Made by a program: the position numbers and the translations under genes. A stretch of 43,954 nucleotides of DNA, taken from contig JAIVHM010000001.1 of the NCBI GenBank assembly GCA_020201095.1, forward strand, positions 16,214 to 60,167. The letters run 5' to 3'. The notes under the pieces were generated by a model. That model did no database searches. It saw nothing but the letters and a program-made list of their open reading frames with translations, and had not been told where the DNA came from. Position 1 is the stretch's first letter, and the number at the start of each line of letters is the position of its first letter. Positions 27,729 to 37,505 of this stretch are shown here, one piece after another. The stretch is from Halomonas sp. (GTDB taxonomy: Bacteria > Pseudomonadota > Gammaproteobacteria > Pseudomonadales > Halomonadaceae).

Positions 27729-29924
27729 TCAGCTTTTGCTGGCGTAGGCGTAAAGCAGGGTTTCCTGAGCGCTGATCGCATCCCCACTGCCGGGGTCTTG
27801 CAGGTGGTAGCTACCGTCGCTCTGCAATAGCCAGCTCTGGCAATTGTCGACCAGATACGTTTCCAGGTCCTTGCGTACTCGCGTGGCCAGCTTTTTATCC
27901 AACAGCGGAAAGCAGGTTTCCACCCGGTGGAACATGTTGCGCGACATGAAGTCGGCGCTTGAACACCAGATTTCCGGCTTGCCGTCGTTGTGGAAATGGA
28001 AAACCCGCGTGTGTTCCAGAAAACGGCCAATGATCGAGCGTACCCGGATATTGTTCGATACCCCCGGTAAGCCGGGTTTCAGGCAGCACATGCCGCGGAT
28101 GATCAGGTCGCATTCGACACCTGCCTGGGAGGCGCGATAAAGCGCTTTGATCAGTTTCGGCTCGGTCAGCGAGTTGCACTTGATAATGATATGGGCTCGT
28201 TTGCCCTTGCGGGCGACCTGGGCTTCGCGGTCGATCATTTCCATGAGCCGCTCATGCAGGGTAAACGGCGCGTGGAGCAGGGTATCGATCTTGCGCGCGC
28301 GGCCCATGCCCGACAGTTGTTGGAATACCTTATGAACGTCGGCGCACAGCGCCTTGTTGGCGGTCAGCAAGCTATAGTCGGTATACAGCTTGGCGGTCTT
28401 TGAATGGTAGTTACCGGTGCCCAGGTGCGCGTAGTGGCGCAGTTCACCACGCTCGCGGCGCACGATATGCAGCATCTTGGCATGCGTCTTGTACGCCATG
28501 ATGCCGTAAATCACGATGGCCCCGGCTTCCTGCAGGCGTGACGCCAGCTGTAAATTATCGGCTTCGTCGAAGCGCGCGCGCAGTTCGATCACCACGGTGA
28601 CTTCTTTACCCTGGCTGGCAGCGTCCACCAGCGCGCTGACAATCGGCGAGTCAGACCCGGTGCGATAGAGCGTCTGTTTGATCGCCAGCACAGCCGGGTC
28701 GCGTGCGGCTTCGCTGAGCAGGTCTTCAATCGGCGAAAATGACTGGAAAGGGTGGTGCAGCAGCAGGTCCTGCTTGGCGATGGCATCAAACAGACTGCCG
28801 CCGCCCCTCAATGCTTTGGGAATGCCGGGCGTATAAGGGCGGTACAGCAGTTCTGGCCGGTCAACGTCACCCAGAACAGCCATCATCCGGGTCAGGTTGA
28901 CCGGGCCTTGAACACGGTACAGGTCGCCAGCATCAAGACTGAACTGGCGCAGCAGGAAGTTAGTCAGGTCGTCGGGGCAGTTATCGGCCACTTCCAGGCG
29001 CACGCCGCTGCCGTAACGCCTAGCCAGCAGTTCGCCGCGCAGCGCGGAAGCCAGGTCGGAGACCTCCTCTGGGTCGACGCTCATATCGGCGTTGCGCGTC
29101 AGGCGGAACTGATAGCAGCCACGCACCCGCATGCCCGGGAACAACTCTTCGGCATGGGCGTGGATCATCGACGATAAGAAAACGTACTCGGTAAAACCCT
29201 CGCTGCAAAGATGTTTGGGGAGCGCCATGAGGCGAGGCAGCGAGCGGGGCGCAGGGAGAATCGCCATCCCCCCGGCGCGCCCAAAGGCATCCTTGCCCTC
29301 AAGCTCGACGATAAAGTTGAGACTCTTGTTCACCAACCGCGGAAAGGGGTGCGAGGGGTCTAACCCAATGGGGCTGATGACCGGCATGATGTCGTTGTTG
29401 AACAGCTCATGAACCCAGTCTTTTTGCGCCTTTGTCCATTGGTCGCGGCGGCGAAACCTCAGCCCCTGGGCCTCTAAAGCAGGCAACAGGGTATCGTTGA
29501 GGATTTGATACTGGCGGACGATTTGCGCGTGGGCGATGTCGGAAATTTCGCCCAGCACGGCCTTGGGCAGCCGCCCGTCGGCGCCCGTTGTATCGTCACC
29601 CAGGGCAATCTGGTGTTTGAGCCCGGCGACCCGAATCTCGAAGAATTCATCCATGTTGGATGAAAAAATAAGCAAGAACATCAACCGGTTGAGTAGCGGG
29701 TGCGCTTCGTCCAGCGCCTGCTCCAGCACACGAATATTGAACTGCAGATGGGATAGCTCGCGGTTGAAGTATAGCTGCGGGTCGTCCAGGTCGGTCTCGG
29801 GCAGCGCTTCGCGGGCCTGAACGCCCGTCGGTGTCCGGTTGATGCGAAGCGTGGACATGTCGCTATCGCTGCCGCCATGATCGTGAAGCGGGGAGGGCGA
29901 ATTATCGGTGACCTGATCGTCCAT
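27729..29924 (-). CDS. ppk: Polyphosphate kinase 1
   Basis: 731 residues, GGAGG before the ATG. It builds polyphosphate from ATP reversibly. After about 45 variable residues come the family start LYFNRELSHLQFNIRVLEQA, then SSNMDEFFEIRVAGL; the catalytic His481 in MAYKTHAKMLHIVRRE, the HLGTGNYHSKTAKLYTDYSL loop, and the second active-site His near FHFHNDGKPEIWCSSAD. Length fits (Pseudomonas about 736). The gap upstream holds two perfect inverted repeats, described separately. No ppx gene is beside it. Confidence 0.97.
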   Translation of the reverse strand: MDDQVTDNSPSPLHDHGGSDSDMSTLRINRTPTGVQAREALPETDLDDPQLYFNRELSHLQFNIRVLEQALDEAHPLLNRLMFLLIFSSNMDEFFEIRVAGLKHQIALGDDTTGADGRLPKAVLGEISDIAHAQIVRQYQILNDTLLPALEAQGLRFRRRDQWTKAQKDWVHELFNNDIMPVISPIGLDPSHPFPRLVNKSLNFIVELEGKDAFGRAGGMAILPAPRSLPRLMALPKHLCSEGFTEYVFLSSMIHAHAEELFPGMRVRGCYQFRLTRNADMSVDPEEVSDLASALRGELLARRYGSGVRLEVADNCPDDLTNFLLRQFSLDAGDLYRVQGPVNLTRMMAVLGDVDRPELLYRPYTPGIPKALRGGGSLFDAIAKQDLLLHHPFQSFSPIEDLLSEAARDPAVLAIKQTLYRTGSDSPIVSALVDAASQGKEVTVVIELRARFDEADNLQLASRLQEAGAIVIYGIMAYKTHAKMLHIVRRERGELRHYAHLGTGNYHSKTAKLYTDYSLLTANKALCADVHKVFQQLSGMGRARKIDTLLHAPFTLHERLMEMIDREAQVARKGKRAHIIIKCNSLTEPKLIKALYRASQAGVECDLIIRGMCCLKPGLPGVSNNIRVRSIIGRFLEHTRVFHFHNDGKPEIWCSSADFMSRNMFHRVETCFPLLDKKLATRVRKDLETYLVDNCQSWLLQSDGSYHLQDPGSGDAISAQETLLYAYASKS

Positions 29925-29955
29925 GGTGACTGCCTCCGGCGTTAGTCATCTCTGA

Positions 29956-29976
29956 GCATATCATTGCCTGATATGC
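29956..29976. promoter_or_regulatory. Perfect inverted repeat upstream of ppk, candidate operator
   Basis: GCATATCA-TTGCC-TGATATGC: an 8-5-8 perfect inverted repeat 32-52 bases before the ppk start codon. Symmetry and position suggest a dimeric regulator site near the promoter. The regulator is unknown. Confidence 0.45.
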
Positions 29977-30001
29977 GTCTGTTAACGCAGTATGGCGGAG
30001 G

Positions 30002-30036
30002 AAGATGACAAAGACGTGTCACGGCATTGTCATCTT
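30002..30036. promoter_or_regulatory. Ten-base inverted repeat with PHO-box-like half-sites upstream of ppk
   Basis: AAGATGACAA and TTGTCATCTT form a perfect ten-base inverted repeat around a 15-base centre. Within it GTGTCAC-GGCA-TTGTCAT (30016-30033) has the 7-4-7 direct-repeat spacing of a PhoB box (CTGTCAT twice), though it reads on the strand opposite to ppk. No T run follows on either side, so it is unlikely to be the hemB terminator. Confidence 0.35.
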
Positions 30037-30063
30037 GGCGTTGCGGGCCTCAACCACATACGC

Positions 30064-31156
<1,093 letters not shown>

Positions 31157-31237
31157 GCCGTCTTGTGGTGTGCTTAAAGACTGACTAAAGTGGCTCAAAC
31201 GCTGCTGAACGAGCAGGCTCTGCACAAGGAGAAAAGC

Positions 31238-31897
31238 ATGACCAAACAGGTAGCAGTGATTCTTGCTGGCTGCGGTGTATACGACGGGTCAGAAATTTAC
31301 GAAACGACCCTGACTTTGCTGCGCTTGGACCAGCTAGGGATAGGATATCGTTGTTTTGCCCCGGATATCGAGCAGCACCATGTGGTAAATCACCTCACCC
31401 AGGAGGCCGACACGGACGAACGGCGTAACGTACTGATTGAGTCGGCGCGTCTGGCCCGCGGTGACGTCAGCCCACTTACGGACCTGGCAGCCGACGAGTT
31501 TGACGCGGTGATTGTGCCGGGTGGTTTTGGTGTCGCTAAAAATCTGTCGGATTTTGCCATGGCGGGAGACAGCATGCAGGTGCTGGAATCGTTCAGGGAA
31601 GTGCTGTCAGGCTTTCGCGAAGATGCCAAGCCGATCGGCCTGATCTGCATTGCCCCCGTGTTGGCAACGCGTCTATTGGGCGATGGGATTGCCGTGACGG
31701 TGGGTAATGATCCTGGCGTGTCGGGCGCCATTAGTGCCATGGGTGGCCTGCACCGCAGCTGTAGCGTCGAGGATATCGTGGTCGACCTGGAGCATCGTGT
31801 GGTCACGACGCCCGCTTACATGCTGGCAACGCGTATCAGTGAAGCTGCCACTGGCATCTTCAAGCTGGTTGACCGAATGGATGAAATGATGGACTGA
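31238..31897 (+). CDS. elbB: Glyoxalase-like DJ-1/PfpI-family protein ElbB
   Basis: 219 residues from the ATG at 31238, preceded by AAGGAG. The protein reads VAVILAGCGVYDGSEIYET, then FDAVIVPGGFGVAKNLSDFA and the nucleophile-elbow Cys in KPIGLICIAPVLA, typical of ElbB (sigma cross-reacting protein 27A). Escherichia coli ElbB has weak glyoxalase activity and has been linked to isoprenoid production; its real role is unsettled. It is a single gene divergent from hemB and ends at a strong hairpin shared with the convergent tat operon. Confidence 0.93.
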   Translation: MTKQVAVILAGCGVYDGSEIYETTLTLLRLDQLGIGYRCFAPDIEQHHVVNHLTQEADTDERRNVLIESARLARGDVSPLTDLAADEFDAVIVPGGFGVAKNLSDFAMAGDSMQVLESFREVLSGFREDAKPIGLICIAPVLATRLLGDGIAVTVGNDPGVSGAISAMGGLHRSCSVEDIVVDLEHRVVTTPAYMLATRISEAATGIFKLVDRMDEMMD

Positions 31898-31934
31898 TGG
31901 CCCGCCCGCGCTCTGCCGGAAAGTTTTATAGACT

Positions 31935-31966
31935 GACAAGCCGCTGTTCTCGGACAGCGGCTTGTC
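31935..31966. terminator. Bidirectional hairpin between elbB and tatC
   Basis: A perfect 13-base stem (31935-31947 with 31954-31966, six-base loop). T-rich flanks are short (GTTT after it on the plus strand; CAGTCTATAAAA on the minus strand), but it lies between convergent stops, where a shared terminator is expected. Confidence 0.65.
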
Positions 31967-31975
31967 GTTTGGGGG

Positions 31976-32761
31976 CTATTGCTCTTCAGATTCCTCGGCG
32001 GCTTTTTCGGCGCGCCGCTTGCCGAGCAGTCGGCCAAACAGCAGGCCAACCTCATAAAGCAGGTACATGGGAATGGCTAGCAGACTTTGCGAGATAACGT
32101 CGGGTGGCGTGAGTACCATGCCAACAACAAAGCACCCCAAAATGATATAGGGGCGCTTTTGGGAGAGGCTCTCGACCGTGGTGGCGCCGGACAAAATTAG
32201 CAGAAATGTGGCGACCGGGATTTCGAACGCCACGCCAAAGGCAAAGAACAGCTTGAGCACGAAGTTCAGATACTGATTGATATCCGTCATCACCGTGATG
32301 TTTTCCGGCCCTGCCTGGGTGAAAAACGCAAACAGCAACGGAAATACCACATAATACGCAAATGCGGCACCGGCATAGAACAGCACGATGCTGGACACCA
32401 GGATCGGAATCGCCAGCGCTTTCTCGTTATCGTAAAGCCCCGGCGCGATAAACGACCATGCTTGATGCAAAACGAAGGGAACCGCAATGAATAACGCGGT
32501 CACCAACGTCAGTTTAAACGGAGCAAGAAACGGTGAAGCCACTTCGGTCGCAATCATTTGCGACCCCGGGGGCAGCAGGGCCATCAACGGGTCTGCCACG
32601 AAAAGATAGATGTCGTTCGAGAACGCATAAAGCCCGAGGAAAATCACCAGAATCGCGATAACGGCCCGCATCAGCCGCGAGCGCAGCTCAATAAGGTGTT
32701 CGATTAATGGCGCTTGCTTCTGATCATGGTTGGGCTCCTGCGAATCATCAGACGTACTCAT
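31976..32761 (-). CDS. tatC: Sec-independent translocase subunit TatC
   Basis: 261 residues, six membrane helices. The N-terminal PLIEHLIELRSRLMRAVIAI and the segment FKLTLVTALFIAVPFVLHQA with WSFIAPGLYDNEKAL are the conserved first helix and signal-binding loop that recognise the twin-arginine motif; FGVAFEIPVATFLL and MVLTPPDVISQSLLAIPMYL follow. The start overlaps the tatB stop by four bases. TatC with TatB forms the receptor for folded, twin-arginine-tagged proteins. The C-terminal tail is charged (KRRAEKAAEESEEQ). Confidence 0.97.
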   Translation of the reverse strand: MSTSDDSQEPNHDQKQAPLIEHLIELRSRLMRAVIAILVIFLGLYAFSNDIYLFVADPLMALLPPGSQMIATEVASPFLAPFKLTLVTALFIAVPFVLHQAWSFIAPGLYDNEKALAIPILVSSIVLFYAGAAFAYYVVFPLLFAFFTQAGPENITVMTDINQYLNFVLKLFFAFGVAFEIPVATFLLILSGATTVESLSQKRPYIILGCFVVGMVLTPPDVISQSLLAIPMYLLYEVGLLFGRLLGKRRAEKAAEESEEQ

Positions 32762-33180
32762 GGGTGCTTACTGTCCTTGGTAGATGACTCGGCGTCGGAT
32801 GACGCGGGTGCTTTTTCGTGCACGGTTTCCAGTGCATCATCCAGGTGCGCGGCGGCACTGGCGGCGTGCTGTTCCGACGCCGTTGACGCATCGCGTGACG
32901 TCGGCGTTGGCTTTTCGGGGTCGTCGGCTATCCGTTCGACATCATGTTTGGCTTTGCGAAGGCTGTCATCGAGCTTTTTTTGCTGGTCGGAGAGCGTTTG
33001 ACGCAGATCTTCCGCTTCGAGCTGGGCACTGATTTCACGCTGCATGCCCGAAACGGAGCGCTTGATCTTGCCGACCCACAGGCCGACCGTGCGCGCAGCG
33101 CGAGGCAGGCGTTCCGGGCCCAGTACCAAGAGCCCGACGACACCAATGACCAAAATTTCAAAAAAGCCAAAATCGAACAT
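32758..33180 (-). CDS. tatB: Sec-independent translocase subunit TatB
   Basis: 140 residues. It has the N-terminal helix FDFGFFEILVIGVVGLLVLG, the conserved GPERLP hinge, an amphipathic helix and a long acidic, Ala/Ser-rich tail that is probably disordered. It lies three bases after tatA and overlaps tatC, so the three subunits are translated together. TatB and TatC bind the signal peptide. Confidence 0.96.
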   Translation of the reverse strand: MFDFGFFEILVIGVVGLLVLGPERLPRAARTVGLWVGKIKRSVSGMQREISAQLEAEDLRQTLSDQQKKLDDSLRKAKHDVERIADDPEKPTPTSRDASTASEQHAASAAAHLDDALETVHEKAPASSDAESSTKDSKHP

Positions 33181-33183
33181 GGC

Positions 33184-33459
33184 TTATTTGCGCTCGTCGT
33201 GATGATCAGCTGCCTGCTTTTCTTTCTCTTCCGCTTGAACGTCGTAAGTGTTGCTGGCCTCATCGTGACGAACTTTCGCCTGGGTCTGGTCGTCGTCCTT
33301 CTTGTCGGCGTCTTTCTCGTCTTCATGGACGGCTTTCTTGAAGCCTTTTACTGCACCGCCCAGGTCGGTACCGACGTTGCGAAGCTTTTTCGTGCCGAAA
33401 ACCAGGATGATGATGCCTAGTACAATCAGCAACTGCCAAATACTGATACCACCTAACAT
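33184..33459 (-). CDS. tatA: Sec-independent translocase subunit TatA
   Basis: 91 residues with GAGG eight bases before the [23 protein letters not shown] and [21 protein letters not shown] are the transmembrane and amphipathic helices of TatA; the remainder is a charged Lys/Asp tail. TatA polymerises to form the translocation site. First tat gene, about 40 bases after hisE. Confidence 0.97.
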   Translation of the reverse strand: MLGGISIWQLLIVLGIIILVFGTKKLRNVGTDLGGAVKGFKKAVHEDEKDADKKDDDQTQAKVRHDEASNTYDVQAEEKEKQAADHHDERK

Positions 33460-33501
33460 ATGCGTGTCCTCGTGATGGAGCTATGTTGCAAAGCCTGAAG
33501 G

Positions 33502-33864
33502 CTATGGTTGGCGTGCCGCTTTTTCGTCGTGGCCGGAAATGCCGAAACGGCGCGCCAATTCGTTGAGTACATCCTGATGATCCAGTTCCAGATGCGACAG
33601 CATCACCAGGCTATGAAACCATAGGTCGGCAGTTTCAGCGACCACTGCCTGTCGCTCGTCAAAGCCGCCGTGTTCGGCGTCTTTGGCGGCGAGCAGTGTT
33701 TCGGTAGCTTCCTCGCCGAGTTTTTCGAGTATCTTGTTCAATCCCTTGTAATGCAAGGAGGCAACATACGAATCGTCTGGCGATGCGTGACGACGATGAC
33801 GTAATACATCGGCGAGTGCGTCAAGCACAGGCGCATTATTGGGGGTGGAAGGCGTCGTGTCCAT
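33502..33864 (-). CDS. hisE: Phosphoribosyl-ATP pyrophosphatase HisE
   Basis: 120 residues; the MazG-like fold shows [20 protein letters not shown] and [15 protein letters not shown], carrying the metal-binding Glu and Asp. It hydrolyses phosphoribosyl-ATP to phosphoribosyl-AMP in the second step of histidine synthesis. GAGG precedes the ATG, and ubiB ends 21 bases earlier. In Pseudomonas hisI sits between ubiB and hisE; here no hisI is present, and this HisE is not fused to it. Confidence 0.93.
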   Translation of the reverse strand: MDTTPSTPNNAPVLDALADVLRHRRHASPDDSYVASLHYKGLNKILEKLGEEATETLLAAKDAEHGGFDERQAVVAETADLWFHSLVMLSHLELDHQDVLNELARRFGISGHDEKAARQP

Positions 33865-33885
33865 GGGGATCCTCAGGTTCTTGAA

Positions 33886-35508
33886 CTATTGCCATACCAG
33901 CAGCAGCAGACCGATCGCGGCGGCGACAAGCACCGGCCATTGCTGGCTGCCTGCCCATTGGCTCAATGGTTGCCAGGCAAGTGCCAAGCCTACTATAACC
34001 AAGCCAATTCTCAGGCGATGCTGGCGTTTACCCTGACGAGCCATCTGCTGTTGCATGTTGCTGATGGCAGACGTTTGCTGTTGACGCTGGCGGTGCTCGT
34101 GCTCCATGCGGTGGAGCGCCTGATGCGCCAGTACCGGTAGCTCGGGTAGCTGGTGCGAAAGCTCCGGTGCCTGGCGTTTAAGCGAGCGCCACAGTCCGCC
34201 AACGCCTGCGCGTTCTTTCATCCACTGCTCAAGGAAGGGCTTTGCCGTGCTCCACAGATCCAGGTCAGGATAAAGCTGTCGGCCAAGCCCCTCAATGTTG
34301 AGTAGGGTTTTCTGCAGCAATACCAATTGAGGCTGAACTTCCATATTAAAGCGCCGCGCCGTCTGGAACAGCCCCAGCAGGACCTGGCCGAAGGATATAT
34401 CTTTCAACGGTTTTTCCAGAATCGGTTCGCATACCGTGCGAATCGCTGCTGCAAACTCGTTGGCGCGGGTGTTTTCACCTACCCAGCCCGATTCAATGTG
34501 TAGGGCGGCGACTTCGTAATAATCCTGATGGAAAAACGCCAGCAGGTTGCGGGCCAGGTAATCCTGATCTTCCCGCGTCAGGCTGCCGACAATACCGCAG
34601 TCAATGGCAATATATTGCGGATCTTCCGGGTTATCGCAGTTGACGAAAATATTGCCAGGGTGCATGTCAGCATGGAAGAAATTGTCGCGAAACACTTGGG
34701 TAAAAAAGATTTCCACACCACGTTCGGCGAGTTTTTTCAGGTTGGTACCGTTGGCCTTGAGGGTGTGGATATCGGCGACGGGCACGCCGCGAATACGCTC
34801 CTGGACCATGACGTGGCGGCGTGTAAACGGCCAGTAGATAGTCGGCACAAACAGCAGCGGAGAGTCTTTAAAATTGCGCTTGAGCTGGGAAGTGTTAGCG
34901 GCTTCCTTATATAGATCAAGCTCATCAAAAAGCGTGGCCTCGTAGTCCCTGATGACTTCCACCGGGCGCAGACGACGCGCTTCGGGCACCATCGTGAGCA
35001 GCTTGGCCACCTGATACATCAACGCCATGTCCTGACGCATAATGCGGTCAATGCCGGGGCGAATAATTTTGACCACCACGTCTTCGCCGCTATGCAGCTC
35101 GGCAACGTGGACCTGAGCGATGGAAGCTGAGGCCAAAGGGGATGGGTCGAAGAACGCGAAGGCATCGCTTAGCGACATTTCGAGTTCTTTTTCCACCCGG
35201 GTAACGGCTTGCTCACCCGGAAAAGGTGGCACTTGGTCTTGCAAGCGCTTGAGTTCGTCGGCGATGTCTTCGGGCAGTAGGTCGCGTCGGGTGGAGAGCA
35301 TCTGCCCGAATTTGATAAAGATTGGCCCCAGCGTTTCCAGCGCAATTCGCAGGCGCTCACCGCGCGAGCGCTGGCCGATGGGCATCAGGCGCAGCGGTGA
35401 GAACCACAGCAAAAAACGTAGCCACCAGGGGAGCCGATCAAGCGGCAGGAGGGTATCCAGGCGGTAGCGGGCAATCACCCAGCTGATGCGAAACAGCCGA
35501 AAACTCAT
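33886..35508 (-). CDS. ubiB: Ubiquinone biosynthesis protein UbiB (atypical kinase family)
   Basis: 540 residues (Escherichia coli 546). The family-specific KxGQ motif is in [20 protein letters not shown]; the Ala-rich nucleotide loop reads [13 protein letters not shown]; the catalytic-like [11 protein letters not shown] and the metal-binding IDCGIVG are present. Two helices at the C-terminus (about 500-538) anchor it in the membrane. UbiB supports ubiquinone synthesis, probably by moving lipid intermediates with its ATPase activity. Its ATG overlaps the ubiJ stop by four bases. Confidence 0.96.
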   Translation of the reverse strand: MSFRLFRISWVIARYRLDTLLPLDRLPWWLRFLLWFSPLRLMPIGQRSRGERLRIALETLGPIFIKFGQMLSTRRDLLPEDIADELKRLQDQVPPFPGEQAVTRVEKELEMSLSDAFAFFDPSPLASASIAQVHVAELHSGEDVVVKIIRPGIDRIMRQDMALMYQVAKLLTMVPEARRLRPVEVIRDYEATLFDELDLYKEAANTSQLKRNFKDSPLLFVPTIYWPFTRRHVMVQERIRGVPVADIHTLKANGTNLKKLAERGVEIFFTQVFRDNFFHADMHPGNIFVNCDNPEDPQYIAIDCGIVGSLTREDQDYLARNLLAFFHQDYYEVAALHIESGWVGENTRANEFAAAIRTVCEPILEKPLKDISFGQVLLGLFQTARRFNMEVQPQLVLLQKTLLNIEGLGRQLYPDLDLWSTAKPFLEQWMKERAGVGGLWRSLKRQAPELSHQLPELPVLAHQALHRMEHEHRQRQQQTSAISNMQQQMARQGKRQHRLRIGLVIVGLALAWQPLSQWAGSQQWPVLVAAAIGLLLLVWQ

Positions 35509-36143
35509 TGGCGCGCTCCTGCTCGCAGCCGCCGGTCGAGGCGTTTGAAGCGGGCCTCCAGACGGTCAGTTGCCACCTCGAGCGCAGTCAACTGATCACG
35601 CAGTACATCTTGTTGTTGACGACCGGGCAGCAGGCGGGCTTCTTCAAATACGTACTCGGAGACATCCTGAACCAGTTCGTCCTTGGTACGCAGCCCCCAG
35701 TCAGCTGCCCGCCGTACGCCTTCAGCCAGCGAATGGGCAGGCGTATCTCCAAGCCAGCGCGCCAGTTCGTTTTCCCAGTCGAGATCCAGGTCTAGGAGCA
35801 GCGTGCGGGTAGCTTCGAGTAAATGCACCTGACCACGAATTGCAAGCTTGCCTTCAAACATTAATTGCTCGACCGACGCGCCGCCAAGCCAGGCTGACAA
35901 GGTTTCAGGGGTCAGTTCCACGACCGCATCAACGTGGTGATCATCAAGGTCGTCGGCGCGCAGCAGGTCAATCCCGGCGACATGATAATGAAGTACCAGG
36001 GCGAGCTGGGGGTGTTCGAAACGCACTAGCAGTCGGCTGCCCGAGAGCTGCGCAAGACGCGCGGGTGACGCCGGGTCACGGGCAAGCAGGGCGTTCAGCG
36101 TGCATTCACATCCGGCCAGTAACAAGGTCGGGGTTAGCAGCAT
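35505..36143 (-). CDS. ubiJ: Ubiquinone biosynthesis accessory factor UbiJ (SCP2 domain)
   Basis: 212 residues, AGAGG before the ATG. The first 110 residues form a sterol-carrier (SCP2) fold with [10 protein letters not shown] and [18 protein letters not shown]; the C-terminal third is helical ([17 protein letters not shown]), as in UbiJ. UbiJ and UbiK act as lipid-binding scaffolds for the later ubiquinone enzymes. It lies between ubiE and ubiB, the usual place. Confidence 0.92.
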   Translation of the reverse strand: MLLTPTLLLAGCECTLNALLARDPASPARLAQLSGSRLLVRFEHPQLALVLHYHVAGIDLLRADDLDDHHVDAVVELTPETLSAWLGGASVEQLMFEGKLAIRGQVHLLEATRTLLLDLDLDWENELARWLGDTPAHSLAEGVRRAADWGLRTKDELVQDVSEYVFEEARLLPGRQQQDVLRDQLTALEVATDRLEARFKRLDRRLRAGARQ

Positions 36144-36165
36144 GCTGACCTCTCGGTGGCTGGTG

Positions 36166-36921
36166 TCATAGCTTGATGCCGCGGTGCAGTGCCACGATAC
36201 CGCCGGTTAAATTGGTGTATTCCACCCGCTCAAGACCTGCGTCTTCCATCATGCTTTTCAGCGTCTCCTGGTCGGGGTGCATACGAATCGATTCCGCCAG
36301 ATAGCGGTAGCTTTCGCCGTCGCCTGCGACCCATTTGCCCATTTTGGGCAACAGGCGGAAAGAATATTCGTCGTAGGCTTTAGTGAGCAGCGGGTTGTTG
36401 GGCTTGGAAAACTCTAGCACCAGCAGGCGTCCGCCGGGTTTTAGCACCCGTGCCATGGAGCGTAGCGCGGCGTCCTTGTCGGTGACATTGCGCAGGCCAA
36501 AGGCGATGGTGATGCAATCAAAGCTGTTATCGGGAAACGGTAGGCATTCGGCGTTGGCCTGAACATACTCAACGTTGTTGCCCACGCCGTTGTCCATCAG
36601 CTTGTCGCGACCCACGTTGAGCATGGAGGCGTTGATGTCGGCGAGTACGACTTTGCCTCGTGGGCCGACCAGGCGTGAAAACTTAAGCGTCAGATCACCG
36701 GTGCCACCTGCGATATCGAGGACGTGGTGGCCCGGCCGAACGCCAGCACGCTCAATGGTGAGGCGCTTCCAGACACGATGAATGCCCATCGACATCAGGT
36801 CGTTCATGACGTCGTAGCGTGCGGCCACCGAGTGGAAAACATCGGCCACCCGAGAGGCTTTTTCGTCGACAGGAACTTCCTGATAACCAAAATCGGTCGT
36901 GCGTTTATCCGTGGGGCTCAT
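36166..36921 (-). CDS. ubiE: Ubiquinone/menaquinone C-methyltransferase UbiE
   Basis: 251 residues identical in layout to Escherichia coli Ubi[21 protein letters not shown], then [20 protein letters not shown], the SAM loop [14 protein letters not shown] and the [18 protein letters not shown] motif; it ends [11 protein letters not shown]. It C-methylates the benzoquinol ring during ubiquinone synthesis. First gene of the ubiE-ubiJ-ubiB-hisE-tatABC run, with a candidate promoter 70-100 bases upstream. Confidence 0.98.
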   Translation of the reverse strand: MSPTDKRTTDFGYQEVPVDEKASRVADVFHSVAARYDVMNDLMSMGIHRVWKRLTIERAGVRPGHHVLDIAGGTGDLTLKFSRLVGPRGKVVLADINASMLNVGRDKLMDNGVGNNVEYVQANAECLPFPDNSFDCITIAFGLRNVTDKDAALRSMARVLKPGGRLLVLEFSKPNNPLLTKAYDEYSFRLLPKMGKWVAGDGESYRYLAESIRMHPDQETLKSMMEDAGLERVEYTNLTGGIVALHRGIKL

Positions 36922-36992
36922 GGGGCTTTAGCTCCCGAGTTCGAGGCGATGAGCGTCGACCCAGTGGTCGTCGCATTAATAAGCTAGACGAC

Positions 36993-37022
36993 ATTGTAGC
37001 CTTGTCCGCCCTGGCTTGTCTG
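36993..37022 (-). promoter_or_regulatory. Candidate promoter of the ubiE-tat operon
   Basis: On the minus strand CAGACA (37022-37017) and TACAAT (36998-36993) are 18 bases apart; the -10 matches five of six. The start of transcription would be about 65 bases before the ubiE ATG. Confidence 0.3.
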
Positions 37023-37043
37023 CGTTTGCTCTGGGACGTTACG

Positions 37044-37427
37044 TCACAGCTGTTTGAACTGGATGCTGGCAGGCTCGCGGGAGGCCCCGGCCTCTTCGAG
37101 CCGTTGCAGGTAGTTTTCCCAGTAGGCCGTTTGATGCTGGGCCAGATCATAGAGATAGTTCCAGCTAAACAGTCCGCTGTCGTGACCGTCGTCAAAGTGC
37201 AGTTTGAGCGCGTAGTTGCCTGCCGGGGTGATGTTCTGCAGCCCCACGTCTTTTTTGCCGACCTGTAACACGGCAGTATCTCCGCCATGACCGCGCACCT
37301 CGGCCGAGGGTGAGTAAACGCGCAGCAGTTCCACCGGCAAACGGTAGCTTTCGCCATTGGCGTAGCCGAGTTCAAGCTCGCGGGTCGGCTTGTGATAGTG
37401 AACGCGGGTGGGAGTGGGAGCAGTCAT
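37044..37427 (-). CDS. DUF971 (gamma-butyrobetaine hydroxylase-like N-terminal domain) protein
   Basis: 127 residues from the ATG at 37427 (MTAPTPTRVHYHKPTREL), with GAGG before it. The domain is recognised by YRLPVELLRVYSPSAEVRGH, VGLQNITPAGNYALKLHFDD and GHDSGLFSWNYLYDL. This domain occurs alone in many proteobacteria, commonly beside hslVU, and in eukaryotes at the N-terminus of carnitine-pathway hydroxylases. The catalytic oxygenase part is absent. A role in iron-sulfur protein assembly has been proposed for similar proteins, but I am not sure of it. Confidence 0.85.
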   Translation of the reverse strand: MTAPTPTRVHYHKPTRELELGYANGESYRLPVELLRVYSPSAEVRGHGGDTAVLQVGKKDVGLQNITPAGNYALKLHFDDGHDSGLFSWNYLYDLAQHQTAYWENYLQRLEEAGASREPASIQFKQL

Positions 37428-37477
37428 GAAACACCTCAAAAGCGGCGGGGTGTCGGTGGCCAGTGGTGGCGCACTAA

Positions 37478-37499
37478 GGCTCGGCATCTCTGCCGAGCC
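37478..37499 (-). terminator. Hairpin after hslU
   Basis: A nine-base perfect stem (37478-37486 with 37491-37499, four-base loop) seven bases after the hslU stop. Only a short T stretch follows on the minus strand, so termination may be partial with read-through into the DUF971 gene. Confidence 0.55.
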
Positions 37500-37505
37500 G
37501 ACAGG

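Noticed and set aside
30002-30036. Inverted repeat considered as the hemB terminator
   Set aside because: The 15-base loop is long and no T run follows on the minus strand; a regulatory site before ppk fits better.
31897-32097. Plus-strand frame beginning just after elbB
   Set aside because: It starts at the elbB stop and translates the bidirectional hairpin and then tatC antisense; there is no ribosome site or family match.
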